Notes under the pieces: generated by a model
What the model was told of the DNA's origin: nothing
Databases searched by the model: none
The model's input: the letters and a program-made list of their open reading frames with translations, nothing else
Origin: Mycobacterium gallinarum
GTDB lineage: Bacteria; Actinomycetota; Actinomycetes; Mycobacteriales; Mycobacteriaceae
Assembly: GCF_010726765.1 (NCBI RefSeq)
Contig: NZ_AP022601.1
Coordinates: 3,844,001-3,908,000 of the forward strand
Direction of reading: 5' to 3'
DNA: 64,000 bases
Position numbers and translations under genes: made by a program
Part shown: positions 37,440 through 45,484 of the stretch, in pieces
Layout: the number at the start of each line of letters is the position of its first letter
Position numbering within the stretch: position 1 is the stretch's first letter

Positions 37440-38345
37440 TCAGGCCCCGTACACCGGCACGGGCGGGCGCGCCTCGGCCAGCAGTTTACCGACGACAGGA
37501 CCGAGCTCCGCCGGATCCCAGCGCGCGCCCTTGTCGATTTGCGGGCCATGGGCCCAGCCCTCGGCGACGCGAATGATGCCGCCCTCGACCTCGAACATCT
37601 TGCCGGTGACGTCCTTGGACTCGACGCTGCCGAGCCAAACCACCAGCGGCGAAACGTTTTCCGGCGCCATCGCGTCGAAGTCCTTGTCCTGGGTGGACAT
37701 CATCTCCGCGAACACCGTCTCGGTCATCCGGGTCCTCGCCGACGGCGCGATGGCGTTGACCGTGACCCCGTAGCGGCCCATCTCCGCGGACGCGACGAGC
37801 GTCAACGCCGCGATCCCGGCCTTGGCCGCACTGTAATTGGCCTGTCCCACACTGCCTTGCAGGCCGGCGCCGGAGCTCGTGTTGATGATGCGCGCGTCGA
37901 CGGCGTTGCCGGCCTTGGACTGGGCGCGCCAGTAGGCGCCCGCATGCCGCATGGTCGCGAAGTGTCCCTTGAGGTGCACGGCGGTGACGGCGTCGAACTC
38001 TTCCTCGCTGGTGTTGGCGAACATCCGGTCGCGCACGATGCCGGCGTTGTTCACCAGTACGTCGAGCCCGCCGAACGAATCGACGGCAGTCTGGATCAAG
38101 CCCTCGGCCTGCGCCCAGTCCGCGACGTTGGCCCCGCTGGTCACGGCTTCGCCTCCGGCAGCGGTGATTTCGTCGACCACGCCCTGTGCCGCGCTACCGC
38201 CGCCCGCCGGCGAGCCGTCCAGCCCCACACCGATGTCATTGACCACCACTCGCGCACCCTCGGCGGCGAACGCCAGCGCATGTGCGCGCCCAATGCCGCC
38301 GCCTGCACCCGTCACGATGACCACGCGGCCGTCGAGCAGTCCCAT
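37440..38345 (-). CDS. Short-chain dehydrogenase (Rv3548c-like)
   Basis: SDR of 301 aa. TGAGGGIGRAHAL is the NAD(P)-binding loop, NNAGIV and NTSSGAG hold the Asn and Ser positions, and NYSAAKAGI the Tyr/Lys pair. The C-terminal part resembles the dehydrogenase domain of peroxisomal multifunctional enzymes. It follows the Rv3549c-like SDR after 33 bp and precedes the TRAP genes by 25 bp. Belongs to the KstR2 regulon by position; a ring C/D or side-chain hydroxyacyl-CoA is a likely substrate. Confidence 0.85.
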   Translation of the reverse strand: MGLLDGRVVIVTGAGGGIGRAHALAFAAEGARVVVNDIGVGLDGSPAGGGSAAQGVVDEITAAGGEAVTSGANVADWAQAEGLIQTAVDSFGGLDVLVNNAGIVRDRMFANTSEEEFDAVTAVHLKGHFATMRHAGAYWRAQSKAGNAVDARIINTSSGAGLQGSVGQANYSAAKAGIAALTLVASAEMGRYGVTVNAIAPSARTRMTETVFAEMMSTQDKDFDAMAPENVSPLVVWLGSVESKDVTGKMFEVEGGIIRVAEGWAHGPQIDKGARWDPAELGPVVGKLLAEARPPVPVYGA

Positions 38346-38378
38346 ATCTCTTGTCTCCTCGGTTGTTTGAAGAATGTT

Positions 38379-39152
38379 TTACTTGATGTCCGCAGAGGTG
38401 GTTGCCAGGTAGTGCGGAGGCTCGCCGCCGCCGTGCACCTCGATGGAGGCGCCGCTGATGTAGGACGCCGCGTCGGAGGCCAAGAACGCGGCGGCCCAAC
38501 CCACGTCGTCCGGCTTGGCCAGCCGTCCCAGCGGAACGTTCTTGGAGATGGCCGCGATGGAATCGGCGTCGCCGTAGAACAATTCGGATTGCTCGGTCTC
38601 CACCATCCCGACGACCACCGAGTTCACCCGTACCTTCGGCGCCCATTCGACGGCCAGCGTGGCGGTGATGCTCTCCATGCCCGCCTTGGCCGCGCCGTAC
38701 GGCGCGGTGCCAGGTGTCGGCCTGCGCCCACTGACGCTGGCGATGTTGATGATCGAACCGCCCTGGGCCTGCTCCTGCATCACTGCGTTCGCGTGGATCG
38801 AAACCGAAAGGGGTCCGAGCAGGTTGAGCTCGACGATCTTCGTGTTGAACTTCGCCGACGACTCGGCGGCCAGCACATAGGGCGATCCGCCCGCATTGTT
38901 GACGACGACGTCCAGGCGCCCGTGCGTATCGGCAATCGTCTTGATCAACGCCGCCACCGACTCGTCGTCGCGGACGTCGCAGCTGTGGAATTCGTACGGC
39001 GATCCCTCTACCGGCCTGCGGGCGCACGTCACCACGGTCGCACCTTGGCCGGCGAACACAGAGCTGATGCCCGCGCCGACGCCGCGAACCCCTCCGGTCA
39101 CCAGGACGACCCTGTCGTTGAGTCCGAGGACTATCTCTGGGCGGTCGGTCAC
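38379..39152 (-). CDS. Short-chain dehydrogenase (Rv3549c-like), first gene of KstR2 operon
   Basis: SDR of 257 aa from GTG 39152; the frame upstream runs through the operator and echA20. TGGVRGVGAGISS is the cofactor loop, VVNNAGG the structural motif, and APYGAAKAGM the Tyr/Lys pair. The start lies 15 bp from the KstR2 palindrome. It heads the leftward transcript that continues into the second SDR and the TAXI-TRAP transporter. Substrate not established for the M. tuberculosis orthologue either. Confidence 0.85.
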   Translation of the reverse strand: MTDRPEIVLGLNDRVVLVTGGVRGVGAGISSVFAGQGATVVTCARRPVEGSPYEFHSCDVRDDESVAALIKTIADTHGRLDVVVNNAGGSPYVLAAESSAKFNTKIVELNLLGPLSVSIHANAVMQEQAQGGSIINIASVSGRRPTPGTAPYGAAKAGMESITATLAVEWAPKVRVNSVVVGMVETEQSELFYGDADSIAAISKNVPLGRLAKPDDVGWAAAFLASDAASYISGASIEVHGGGEPPHYLATTSADIK

Positions 39153-39167
39153 TGTGCTAGCGTACCA

Positions 39168-39181
39168 AGCAAGTGCTTGCT
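39168..39181. promoter_or_regulatory. KstR2 operator between the SDR-TRAP operon and echA20
   Basis: AGCAAGTGCTTGCT matches the KstR2 consensus AnCAAGnnCTTGnT; with one more base on each side it is a perfect 16-bp palindrome. It lies between divergent starts at 39152 and 39217. KstR2, encoded at 46645-47250, is released by HIP-CoA in studied species. Confidence 0.93.
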
Positions 39182-39216
39182 TAGGTAGAGACCCCCAGAG
39201 TAACCGAGGTATCCGC

Positions 39217-39969
39217 ATGACGATCACCACCAAGACGGTCGAGCCGGGCATCGTCTCGGTCACCGTGGACTATCCGAAGGTCAACGCGATCCCATCGCGC
39301 GGCTGGTTCGAACTCGGCGACGCGATCACCGCCGCCGGCCGCGACCACAGCACCCACGTCGTGATCCTGCGCGCCGAGGGGCGCGGCTTCAACGCGGGTG
39401 TGGACATCAAGGAGATGCAGAACACCGAGGGCTTCACCGCGCTCATCGACGCCAACCGCGGCTGCTTTCACGCCTTCCGCGCGGTGTACGAGTGTGAGGT
39501 GCCCGTGGTCGCCGCGGTCAACGGCTTCTGTGTCGGCGGCGGGATCGGACTCGTCGGCAACGCAGACGTCATCGTCGCGTCCGACGACGCGACCTTCGGC
39601 CTGCCCGAGGTCGAGCGCGGTGCCCTGGGTGCGGCGACGCACCTGTCGCGACTGGTGCCCCAGCACATGATGCGCCGACTGTTCTTCACCGCGGCTACCG
39701 TCGACGCCGCGACCCTGCACCATTTTGGTTCGGTGCACGAGGTCGTGCCGCGCGACGAGCTCGACGAGGCCGCACTGCGGGTGGCGCGCGACATCGCCGT
39801 CAAGGACACCCGCGTCATCCGCGCGGCCAAGGAAGCGCTGAACCTCATCGATGTGCAGAGGGTGAACTCGAGTTACCGCATGGAGCAGGGCTTCACGTTC
39901 GAGCTCAACCTCGCAGGCGTGGCCGACGAGCACCGCGATGCGTTCGCGGGGACGAAGAAGGGCAAATGA
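39217..39969 (+). CDS. echA20: EchA20, ring D-opening HIEC-CoA hydrolase
   Basis: Crotonase-family enzyme of 250 aa which in M. tuberculosis hydrolyses ring D of the bicyclic HIEC-CoA to COCHEA-CoA. FNAGVDIKEMQ and NGFCVGGGIGLVGNADVIVAS form the oxyanion hole and CoA-binding region, and FGLPEVERGALGAATHLSRLVP the catalytic loop. ATG 39217 is 36 bp after the KstR2 box. The stop overlaps the ipdA start (ATGA). The larger open frame upstream is antisense to the SDR. Confidence 0.93.
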   Translation: MTITTKTVEPGIVSVTVDYPKVNAIPSRGWFELGDAITAAGRDHSTHVVILRAEGRGFNAGVDIKEMQNTEGFTALIDANRGCFHAFRAVYECEVPVVAAVNGFCVGGGIGLVGNADVIVASDDATFGLPEVERGALGAATHLSRLVPQHMMRRLFFTAATVDAATLHHFGSVHEVVPRDELDEAALRVARDIAVKDTRVIRAAKEALNLIDVQRVNSSYRMEQGFTFELNLAGVADEHRDAFAGTKKGK

Positions 39970-40841
39970 GCGACAAGAGAACAACTTTGGACGAGGCTGT
40001 CTCGTCCATCGAGAGCGGTATGACCATCGGCATCGGCGGCTGGGGGTCGCGGCGCAAGCCGATGGCGTTCGTGCGCGCGCTGCTGCGCACCGACGTGAAA
40101 GATCTGACGGTCGTCACCTACGGCGGTCCGGACCTCGGCCTGCTGTGCTCGGCAGGCAAGGTCAAGCGCGTCTACTACGGCTTCGTGTCCTTGGACTCAC
40201 CGCCGTTCTACGACCCGTGGTTCGCCAAGGCCCGCACCAGCGGCACCATCGAGGCCCGCGAAATGGACGAGGGCATGGTGCGCTGCGGTCTGCAGGCCGC
40301 CGCACAGCGCCTGCCGTTCCTGCCGATCCGTGCCGGGCTGGGCAGCGACGTCCGCGCGTTCTGGGGCGACGAGCTGAAGACCGTGAAGTCGCCCTACCCC
40401 ACGGGAGACGGCTTCGAGGAACTGATCGCCATGCCTGCGTTGAACCTCGACGCCGCATTCGTCCACATGAATCTCGGTGACGCCCAGGGCAATGCCGCAT
40501 ACACCGGCATCGACCCGTATTTCGACGACCTGTTCCTGATGGCCGCGCAGAAGCGGCTGCTGTCCGTCGAACGGGTGGTGTCGACGGAGGAATTGATCAA
40601 GGCGGTGCCGCCGCAGGCCCTGCTGATCAATCGGATGATGGTCGACGCCGTTGTCGAGGCACCCAACGGTGCGCACTTCACCACGGCCGAGCCAGACTAC
40701 CGCCGCGACGAGAAGTTCCAGCGGCATTACGCCGAGGCGGCGGGTTCCGACGACACGTGGCAAGACTTCGTCACGACGTACCTATCCGGCAGTGAGGCCG
40801 ACTATCAGGCCGCCGTGCGGAAGTTTGGAGATAGCCAGTGA
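39966..40841 (+). CDS. ipdA: IpdA, COCHEA-CoA hydrolase alpha subunit
   Basis: CoA-transferase-like subunit of 291 aa. With IpdB it opens the last steroid ring (ring C) by hydrolysing COCHEA-CoA, a retro-Claisen-like reaction rather than CoA transfer. GMTIGIGGWGSRRKPMAFVRALL is the family nucleotide-like fold entry. Overlaps echA20 and ipdB by 4 nt each, so the four genes are translated as a coupled set. Matches Rv3551. Confidence 0.94.
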   Translation: MSDKRTTLDEAVSSIESGMTIGIGGWGSRRKPMAFVRALLRTDVKDLTVVTYGGPDLGLLCSAGKVKRVYYGFVSLDSPPFYDPWFAKARTSGTIEAREMDEGMVRCGLQAAAQRLPFLPIRAGLGSDVRAFWGDELKTVKSPYPTGDGFEELIAMPALNLDAAFVHMNLGDAQGNAAYTGIDPYFDDLFLMAAQKRLLSVERVVSTEELIKAVPPQALLINRMMVDAVVEAPNGAHFTTAEPDYRRDEKFQRHYAEAAGSDDTWQDFVTTYLSGSEADYQAAVRKFGDSQ

Positions 40842-41584
40842 TGTCAGTGACCCGTGCCGAGGTGTGCGCCGTCGCGTGCGCCGAATTGTTCCGCGACGCA
40901 GGCGAGATCATGGTCAGCCCGATGGCGAACATGGTGTCGATCGGGGCCAGGCTGGCGCGCCTGACCTTCTCCCCAGACATCCTGCTGACCGACGGAGAGG
41001 CCCGGCTGTTGGCCGATACCCCGGCGCTCGGTGCGGCCGGGGCGATCGAGGGCTGGATGCCGTTCGGCCGTGTCTTCGAGACGCTGGCCTGGGGTAGGCG
41101 CCATGTCGTCATGGGTGCCAATCAGGTTGACCGCTACGGCAATCAGAACCTGTCGGCGTTCGGCCCGTTGCAGCATCCGACCCGCCAGATGTTCGGCGTG
41201 CGCGGCGCGCCCGGGAACACCATCAACCACGCGACGAGCTACTGGGTGGGTAACCACTCCAAGCGGGTGTTCGGCGAATCGGTCGACGTGGTATCCGGAA
41301 TCGGCTGGGACAAAGTCGATCCCGACAATCCCGCCTACCGATTCGTCAACGTGTTCCGGGTGGTCTCCAACCTCGGAGTATTCGACTTCAACGGACCCGA
41401 CCACCAGATGCGCGCGGTGTCGCTGCACCCCGGCGTCGAGGCCGAGCAGGTCGCCGAGAACACCTCTTTCGAGTTGCACGGCCTCGAGGAGGCCGATACG
41501 ACGCGGCTGCCCACCGAAGAGGAGCAGCGGCTGATCCGCGAGGTCATCGATCCGAAGTCGCTACGGGACAAGGAAATACGATAA
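40838..41584 (+). CDS. ipdB: IpdB, COCHEA-CoA hydrolase beta subunit
   Basis: Beta subunit of 248 aa. SPMANMVSIGARLARLTFSPDILLTDGEA is the CoA-transferase beta-type core, followed by the GANQVDRYGNQN segment. In IpdAB an active-site Glu of this subunit is catalytic. Its stop shares one base with the ipdC start. Matches Rv3552. Confidence 0.94.
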   Translation: MMSVTRAEVCAVACAELFRDAGEIMVSPMANMVSIGARLARLTFSPDILLTDGEARLLADTPALGAAGAIEGWMPFGRVFETLAWGRRHVVMGANQVDRYGNQNLSAFGPLQHPTRQMFGVRGAPGNTINHATSYWVGNHSKRVFGESVDVVSGIGWDKVDPDNPAYRFVNVFRVVSNLGVFDFNGPDHQMRAVSLHPGVEAEQVAENTSFELHGLEEADTTRLPTEEEQRLIREVIDPKSLRDKEIR

Positions 41585-42645
41585 TGGTCAAGCTGCGCAC
41601 TCCGCTGACCGAGCTGGTCGGCATCGAGCATCCGGTGGTGCAGACCGGCATGGGCTGGGTGGCGGGTGCGCGGCTGGTTGCGGCGACCTCCAATGCCGGT
41701 GGGCTCGGCATCCTGGCATCGGCGACCATGACGCTCGAGGAGCTGGCGACCGCCGTCACAAAAGTGAAGGCCACGACCGACAAACCGTTCGGCATCAATA
41801 TCAGGGCCGACGCCGGTGACGCGAATGAGCGCATCGACCTGCTGATCCGCGAAGGCGTCAGGGTGGCGTCGTTCGCGCTGGCACCCAAACCCGACCTGAT
41901 CGCGAAGCTCAAAGACGCCGGGGTCGTGGTGATCCCGTCGGTCGGTCTGGCCAAGCACGCCAAGAAGGTGGCCGGCTGGGGTGCCGACGCGGTCATCGTC
42001 CAGGGCGGCGAGGGTGGCGGCCACACCGGTCCGATCGCCACCACACTGCTACTGCCGTCGGTGCTGGATGCGGTCGACATTCCCGTCGTCGCAGCGGGCG
42101 GATTCTTCGACGGCCGCGGACTCGCCGCGGCGCTGTCCTACGGCGCGGCCGGCGTCGCGATGGGCACGAGGTTCCTCCTGACGTCGGATTCGACGGTCCC
42201 CGACGCGGTCAAACAGCGCTACCTCGAGTCCGGGCTGGACGGCACCGTCGTATCGACGCGCGTCGACGGTATGCCGCACCGCGTGCTGCGCACCGGACTC
42301 GTGGAGAAGCTCGAGAGCGGCTCCAAGCTCCGCGGTTTCTCCGCGGCAATCCGAAACGCGCAGAAGTTCAAGAAGATGTCCGGCATGACGTGGCGTTCGA
42401 TGATCAGCGACGGCCTGGAGATGCGGCACGGCAAGGAGTTGACCTGGTCGCAGGTCGTCATGGCGGCCAACACGCCGATGCTGTTGAAGGCCGGTCTGGT
42501 CGAAGGCAACACCGATGCCGGTGTGCTGGCTTCGGGCCAGGTGGCAGGCATCCTGAGTGACCTGCCGTCGTGCGCCGAACTGGTCGAATCAATCGTGGCC
42601 GATGCGGTCAAACACCTGCAGGCGGCGGCGTCCTTCGTCGAGTAG
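41584..42645 (+). CDS. ipdC: IpdC, flavin-dependent reductase of HIP catabolism
   Basis: FMN-binding TIM-barrel protein of 353 aa in the nitronate monooxygenase/2-nitropropane dioxygenase superfamily. QTGMGWVAGARLVAATSNAGGLGIL at the N terminus, the VIVQGGEGGGHTG loop and VVAAGGFFDGRGLAAALSYGAAGVAMGTRFL are the FMN phosphate-binding parts. In M. tuberculosis the enzyme acts on an indanone-CoA before EchA20. Fourth gene of the echA20 operon; fdxB, which follows in M. tuberculosis, is not seen here. Confidence 0.92.
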   Translation: MVKLRTPLTELVGIEHPVVQTGMGWVAGARLVAATSNAGGLGILASATMTLEELATAVTKVKATTDKPFGINIRADAGDANERIDLLIREGVRVASFALAPKPDLIAKLKDAGVVVIPSVGLAKHAKKVAGWGADAVIVQGGEGGGHTGPIATTLLLPSVLDAVDIPVVAAGGFFDGRGLAAALSYGAAGVAMGTRFLLTSDSTVPDAVKQRYLESGLDGTVVSTRVDGMPHRVLRTGLVEKLESGSKLRGFSAAIRNAQKFKKMSGMTWRSMISDGLEMRHGKELTWSQVVMAANTPMLLKAGLVEGNTDAGVLASGQVAGILSDLPSCAELVESIVADAVKHLQAAASFVE

Positions 42646-42820
42646 CCCCATCCGGAGCGGCGACGAACTCCTGCTCGGGACGACCCGTGGTGCCGTATCG
42701 CAACCGTGTCTTGACCTCACCGGCGGCCGCGAGACCCCGATCGCCGAGGAGACCTCCGCGGAAGACATCGGCCCGTCGGCGGCGCGCGGTGCCTGCAGGA
42801 CAAGCTGTTTGGTCGGTGAT
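42646..42820 (-). pseudogene. Remnant of a CitB/DctR-type response regulator (HTH end)
   Basis: Minus strand reading ADGPMSSAEVSSAIGVSR (around 42727-42780) resembles the start of the DNA-binding domain of citrate/dicarboxylate response regulators. In another frame just downstream, EVKTRLRYGTTGRPEQEF (around 42665-42718) resembles its C-terminal end. The expected ARRYLEHLA-type recognition helix between them is missing and the frame changes, so about 30 nt plus a frameshift were lost. The receiver domain is absent. The remnant sits between ipdC and satD, where M. tuberculosis has fdxB. Confidence 0.5.
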
Positions 42821-42874
42821 GTGGCGGTGACCGACGCCTGCTGCGCGGCGACCTTCGGGCGCAGCGCCGACTTT

Positions 42875-42921
42875 ATGAAGTTGTGAGCTTCATTTCCAAC
42901 CAATGAAGCTATTATCTTTAT
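42875..42921 (+). promoter_or_regulatory. satD promoter with palindromic operator; leaderless start
   Basis: AGCTTCATT (42886-42894) and AATGAAGCT (42902-42910) are perfect 9-bp arms with a 7-nt spacer. A further ATGAAG at 42875 pairs with CTTCAT inside the first arm. TATTAT at 42910-42915 is a good -10 placed 6 nt before the ATG at 42922, which implies a leaderless mRNA. A protein bound to the palindrome would block this promoter. Confidence 0.6.
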
Positions 42922-43575
42922 ATGGCCGATGTTAAGTCCAGGGCTTCATCAGGCCTGCGGGCCGCGCTGATCGGCGACGTCGTCGGATCACGCCTCGTCG
43001 CCGATCGCCCGGCGGTCCACGGCGCGGTGAACGATGCTCTGCGTGACGTCGGTGCGGGCGCGATCGACTCACCGGCCTTCACCGTCGGCGACGAATTCCA
43101 GGGCAGTTATCCCACCGTCGGCGCGGCGATCGACGCCGCACTGTCCATCCGCCTCGCCGTCGCGCCGCACATCGATGTCCGGTTCGGCATCGGCTGGGGC
43201 ACGGTGTCGGTGCTCGATCCCGAGCGCGGTATCCAGGACGGTCCGGGTTGGTGGGCCGCGCGTGAGGCGATCGAGTGGACGGCCGCCGCGCAACGGCAAC
43301 CCGGGCTGGCCTTGGTTCGCACGTCGTTCCGGGTCAACGGCGTTGACCGCACCGACGCCGACGCCATCAACGCCGCCCTGCTTTGTCGGGACCATCTGCT
43401 TGGATCGCTGGACGACCGATCGATACGGATAGTGAAGGGCCTGTTGACCAACCAGACGAAGAAGGACATCGCCGCCGCCGAGGGCATCAGCGCATCGGCG
43501 GTGTCCCAGCGCACCGGGCGCGACGGCCTCGACCTGATCGTCGTCGCATCGCAATACCTGCGTGGTGTCCCGTGA
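42922..43575 (+). CDS. satD: SatD-family protein with C-terminal HTH
   Basis: Protein of 217 aa of the SatD family. Residues about 12-130 are the conserved core (AALIGDVVGSRLVADR, TVGDEFQGSYPTVGAAIDAALSIRL, RFGIGWGTVSVLD). Residues 165-217 form a helix-turn-helix (IVKGLLTNQTKKDIAAAEGISASAVSQRTGRDG). It probably binds its own promoter palindrome. It is coupled by a GTGA overlap to a membrane protein. Family function is poorly known. Confidence 0.8.
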   Translation: MADVKSRASSGLRAALIGDVVGSRLVADRPAVHGAVNDALRDVGAGAIDSPAFTVGDEFQGSYPTVGAAIDAALSIRLAVAPHIDVRFGIGWGTVSVLDPERGIQDGPGWWAAREAIEWTAAAQRQPGLALVRTSFRVNGVDRTDADAINAALLCRDHLLGSLDDRSIRIVKGLLTNQTKKDIAAAEGISASAVSQRTGRDGLDLIVVASQYLRGVP

Positions 43576-44309
43576 GCGCACTGGCGGTGATGCTGATCGC
43601 GATGGGCATCGCCGACGTGACGCGGCGGTCGACCGACCGGTCCTGGGTGGCGCCCGCCGTCGCGGTGGCTGTGGTCATCGGGTCCGCGGCGCTTGCCGGG
43701 CTGTGGCACCCCCGCGACATCGTGCTGCTGGAGATCGCCATCGCGGCGAGCGTCGCGTGGGTCGTCCTGTGTGCGCGCTCCGAGCGAACCGGCGACAGCC
43801 AACTGGCTCCGCTGGTCGTGTTCGCCGCAGCGGTCGGTCTGCTGATTCTGTTGTCGGGCTTGGGGTCTGAAGCAGGCGGGTTAGTGCAACGGTGGTCGGC
43901 GTGGGTCGACCTGCCAGGAATCGCCGACCTGGAAACCGACCGGATACTCATGGTCGTCGCGGTGGTGCTGCTGCAAATCGTGACCGGTAACCAGTTGGTG
44001 CGGCTGGTCCTCGCCTCGGTCGGCGCGGTGAAGCCCGCCGGCCAGCCGCAGGCATCGGATCGACTCAAGGGCGGTCGTCTTCTCGGCCCGATGGAACGGC
44101 TGCTCATCCTCGGGCTCGGACTGGCCGGTCAGCTCGCGGCCGCCACCGCGGTGGTCGCGGCCAAGAGCATCATCCGGTTCCCGGAGATCAATGCGCAGAA
44201 GGCCCGTGAGAACGGGCACATCGGGATCGATGACGTCACGGAGTACTTCTTGGTCGGCAGCTTCGCCAGCTGGATCGTCGCCCTGGGCGGGCTGGTTCTC
44301 GCACAGTAA
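43572..44309 (+). CDS. Polytopic membrane protein paired with SatD
   Basis: Integral membrane protein of 245 aa from GTG 43572, overlapping satD by 4 nt. About six or seven hydrophobic segments; a cytoplasmic loop around residues 155-175 is basic and polar (KPAGQPQASDRLKGG), followed by MERLLILGLGLAGQLAAATAVVAAKSIIRFPEI and a final helix. The IRFPEI-N-EYFLVGSFASW pattern recurs in membrane proteins next to satD genes in other bacteria, as far as I recall. No transport or enzymatic motif is recognisable. Confidence 0.72.
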   Translation: MSALAVMLIAMGIADVTRRSTDRSWVAPAVAVAVVIGSAALAGLWHPRDIVLLEIAIAASVAWVVLCARSERTGDSQLAPLVVFAAAVGLLILLSGLGSEAGGLVQRWSAWVDLPGIADLETDRILMVVAVVLLQIVTGNQLVRLVLASVGAVKPAGQPQASDRLKGGRLLGPMERLLILGLGLAGQLAAATAVVAAKSIIRFPEINAQKARENGHIGIDDVTEYFLVGSFASWIVALGGLVLAQ

Positions 44310-44365
44310 ACAGTAAGCCTTTCGATCCAGCCCGAACCGGCCCCGGTGTCCCTAAACTTTCGCGC

Positions 44366-45481
44366 ATGAAGACGAACGCCGCCGTTCTGTGGGAACTCAA
44401 CAAGCCGTGGAGCGTCGAGGAGATCGACCTCGACGGACCGAAGGAGGGCGAGGTCCTCGTTTCGTTCGAGGCCACCGGGTTGTGCCATTCCGACCATCAT
44501 GTCCAGACCGGCGATCTCGCCGGCGTGACGCTTCCGACGATCGGCGGGCACGAGGGTGCCGGCATCGTTCAGGAAGTCGGTCCCGGCGTGAAGGACCTCA
44601 AGCCGGGCGACCACGTGGTGGCGTCCTTCCTGCCGGCGTGTGGCCGCTGCCGCTGGTGTGCCAGCGGACATCAGAACCTGTGCGACATGGGCGCGGTCAT
44701 TCTGTTGGGCCTGCAGGCGGACGGCACCTACCGGCGCAGGGCGCAGGGTAAGGACGTCGGCGTCATGGTGGGTGTCGGCAGCTTTTCCGAACTGAGCACG
44801 GTGTCGGAAGCCTCGTTGGTCAAGGTCGACGACGACCTGCCGCTGTCGCGCGCGTGCCTGCTGGGCTGCGGGGTGATGACGGGCTGGGGGTCAGCCGTGA
44901 ACACCGCCGACGTGACCCCAGGTGACACCGTCGTGGTCATCGGATGCGGGGGTATCGGCAGCGGTGCGATCCAGGGTGCACGACTGGCGGGGGCCGAGCA
45001 CATCGTCGTCGTCGACATCGTGGAATCCAAGCGGGACAAGGCGTTCGAGTTCGGCGCCACCCATTTCGTGACATCCATGCCGGAAGCCATGGAGTTGGTC
45101 GCCGATCTGACCCGCGGCGTGATGGCCGATTCCGCGCTGCTGACGATGGGCCTACTCAAGGGCCCGATGATCAACGAGGCGATGGACATCGTCCGCAAAG
45201 GGGGTGCGGTGGTGATGACGGCGATCGCATCGATGGCCGACGTCACGCCGACCCTGCCCATGGCGATGGTGACGCTGTTCCAGAAGCGGCTGCTGGGCAG
45301 CCTCTACGGCGAGGCGAACCCGCGCGCGGACATCCCGCGACTGCTCAACCTCTACCGCGACGGCAAGCTACTGCTCGACGAGACCGTCACCACCGAGTAC
45401 AAGCTGGCCGACATCAACAATGCCTACGACGACATGCTCGCCGGCCGCAACATTCGCGGTGTGATCGTCCACGACCATTGA
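44366..45481 (+). CDS. NDMA-type Zn-dependent alcohol dehydrogenase
   Basis: Medium-chain dehydrogenase of 371 aa. Catalytic zinc ligands are Cys in TGLCHSDHH and His in IGGHEGAGIV. Structural zinc cysteines are in CGRCRWCASGHQNLC. The Rossmann loop is VVIGCGGIGSGAIQ. The family (NDMA-dependent, Rxyl_3153 type) has a tightly bound nicotinamide cofactor and is often linked to mycofactocin redox cycling; no mycofactocin genes are in the window. It stands alone between satD and fadA6, stopping 3 bp from the convergent fadA6 stop. Substrate unknown. Confidence 0.85.
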   Translation: MKTNAAVLWELNKPWSVEEIDLDGPKEGEVLVSFEATGLCHSDHHVQTGDLAGVTLPTIGGHEGAGIVQEVGPGVKDLKPGDHVVASFLPACGRCRWCASGHQNLCDMGAVILLGLQADGTYRRRAQGKDVGVMVGVGSFSELSTVSEASLVKVDDDLPLSRACLLGCGVMTGWGSAVNTADVTPGDTVVVIGCGGIGSGAIQGARLAGAEHIVVVDIVESKRDKAFEFGATHFVTSMPEAMELVADLTRGVMADSALLTMGLLKGPMINEAMDIVRKGGAVVMTAIASMADVTPTLPMAMVTLFQKRLLGSLYGEANPRADIPRLLNLYRDGKLLLDETVTTEYKLADINNAYDDMLAGRNIRGVIVHDH

Positions 45482-45484
45482 CGG

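Noticed and set aside
37413..39188. 591-aa open frame on the plus strand opposite the two SDR genes
   Set aside because: Antisense shadow with low-complexity composition; the minus-strand SDRs have complete active-site motifs.
42557..42903. Small plus-strand ORF 42557-42886 or minus ORF 42589-42903 as real genes
   Set aside because: The plus frame starts inside ipdC and resembles nothing; the minus frame carries only part of a response-regulator domain and fits a remnant better.
44366..45481. Alcohol dehydrogenase as part of the KstR2 regulon
   Set aside because: No CAAGnnCTTG motif in its upstream gap and it is transcribed separately from the neighbouring steroid genes.
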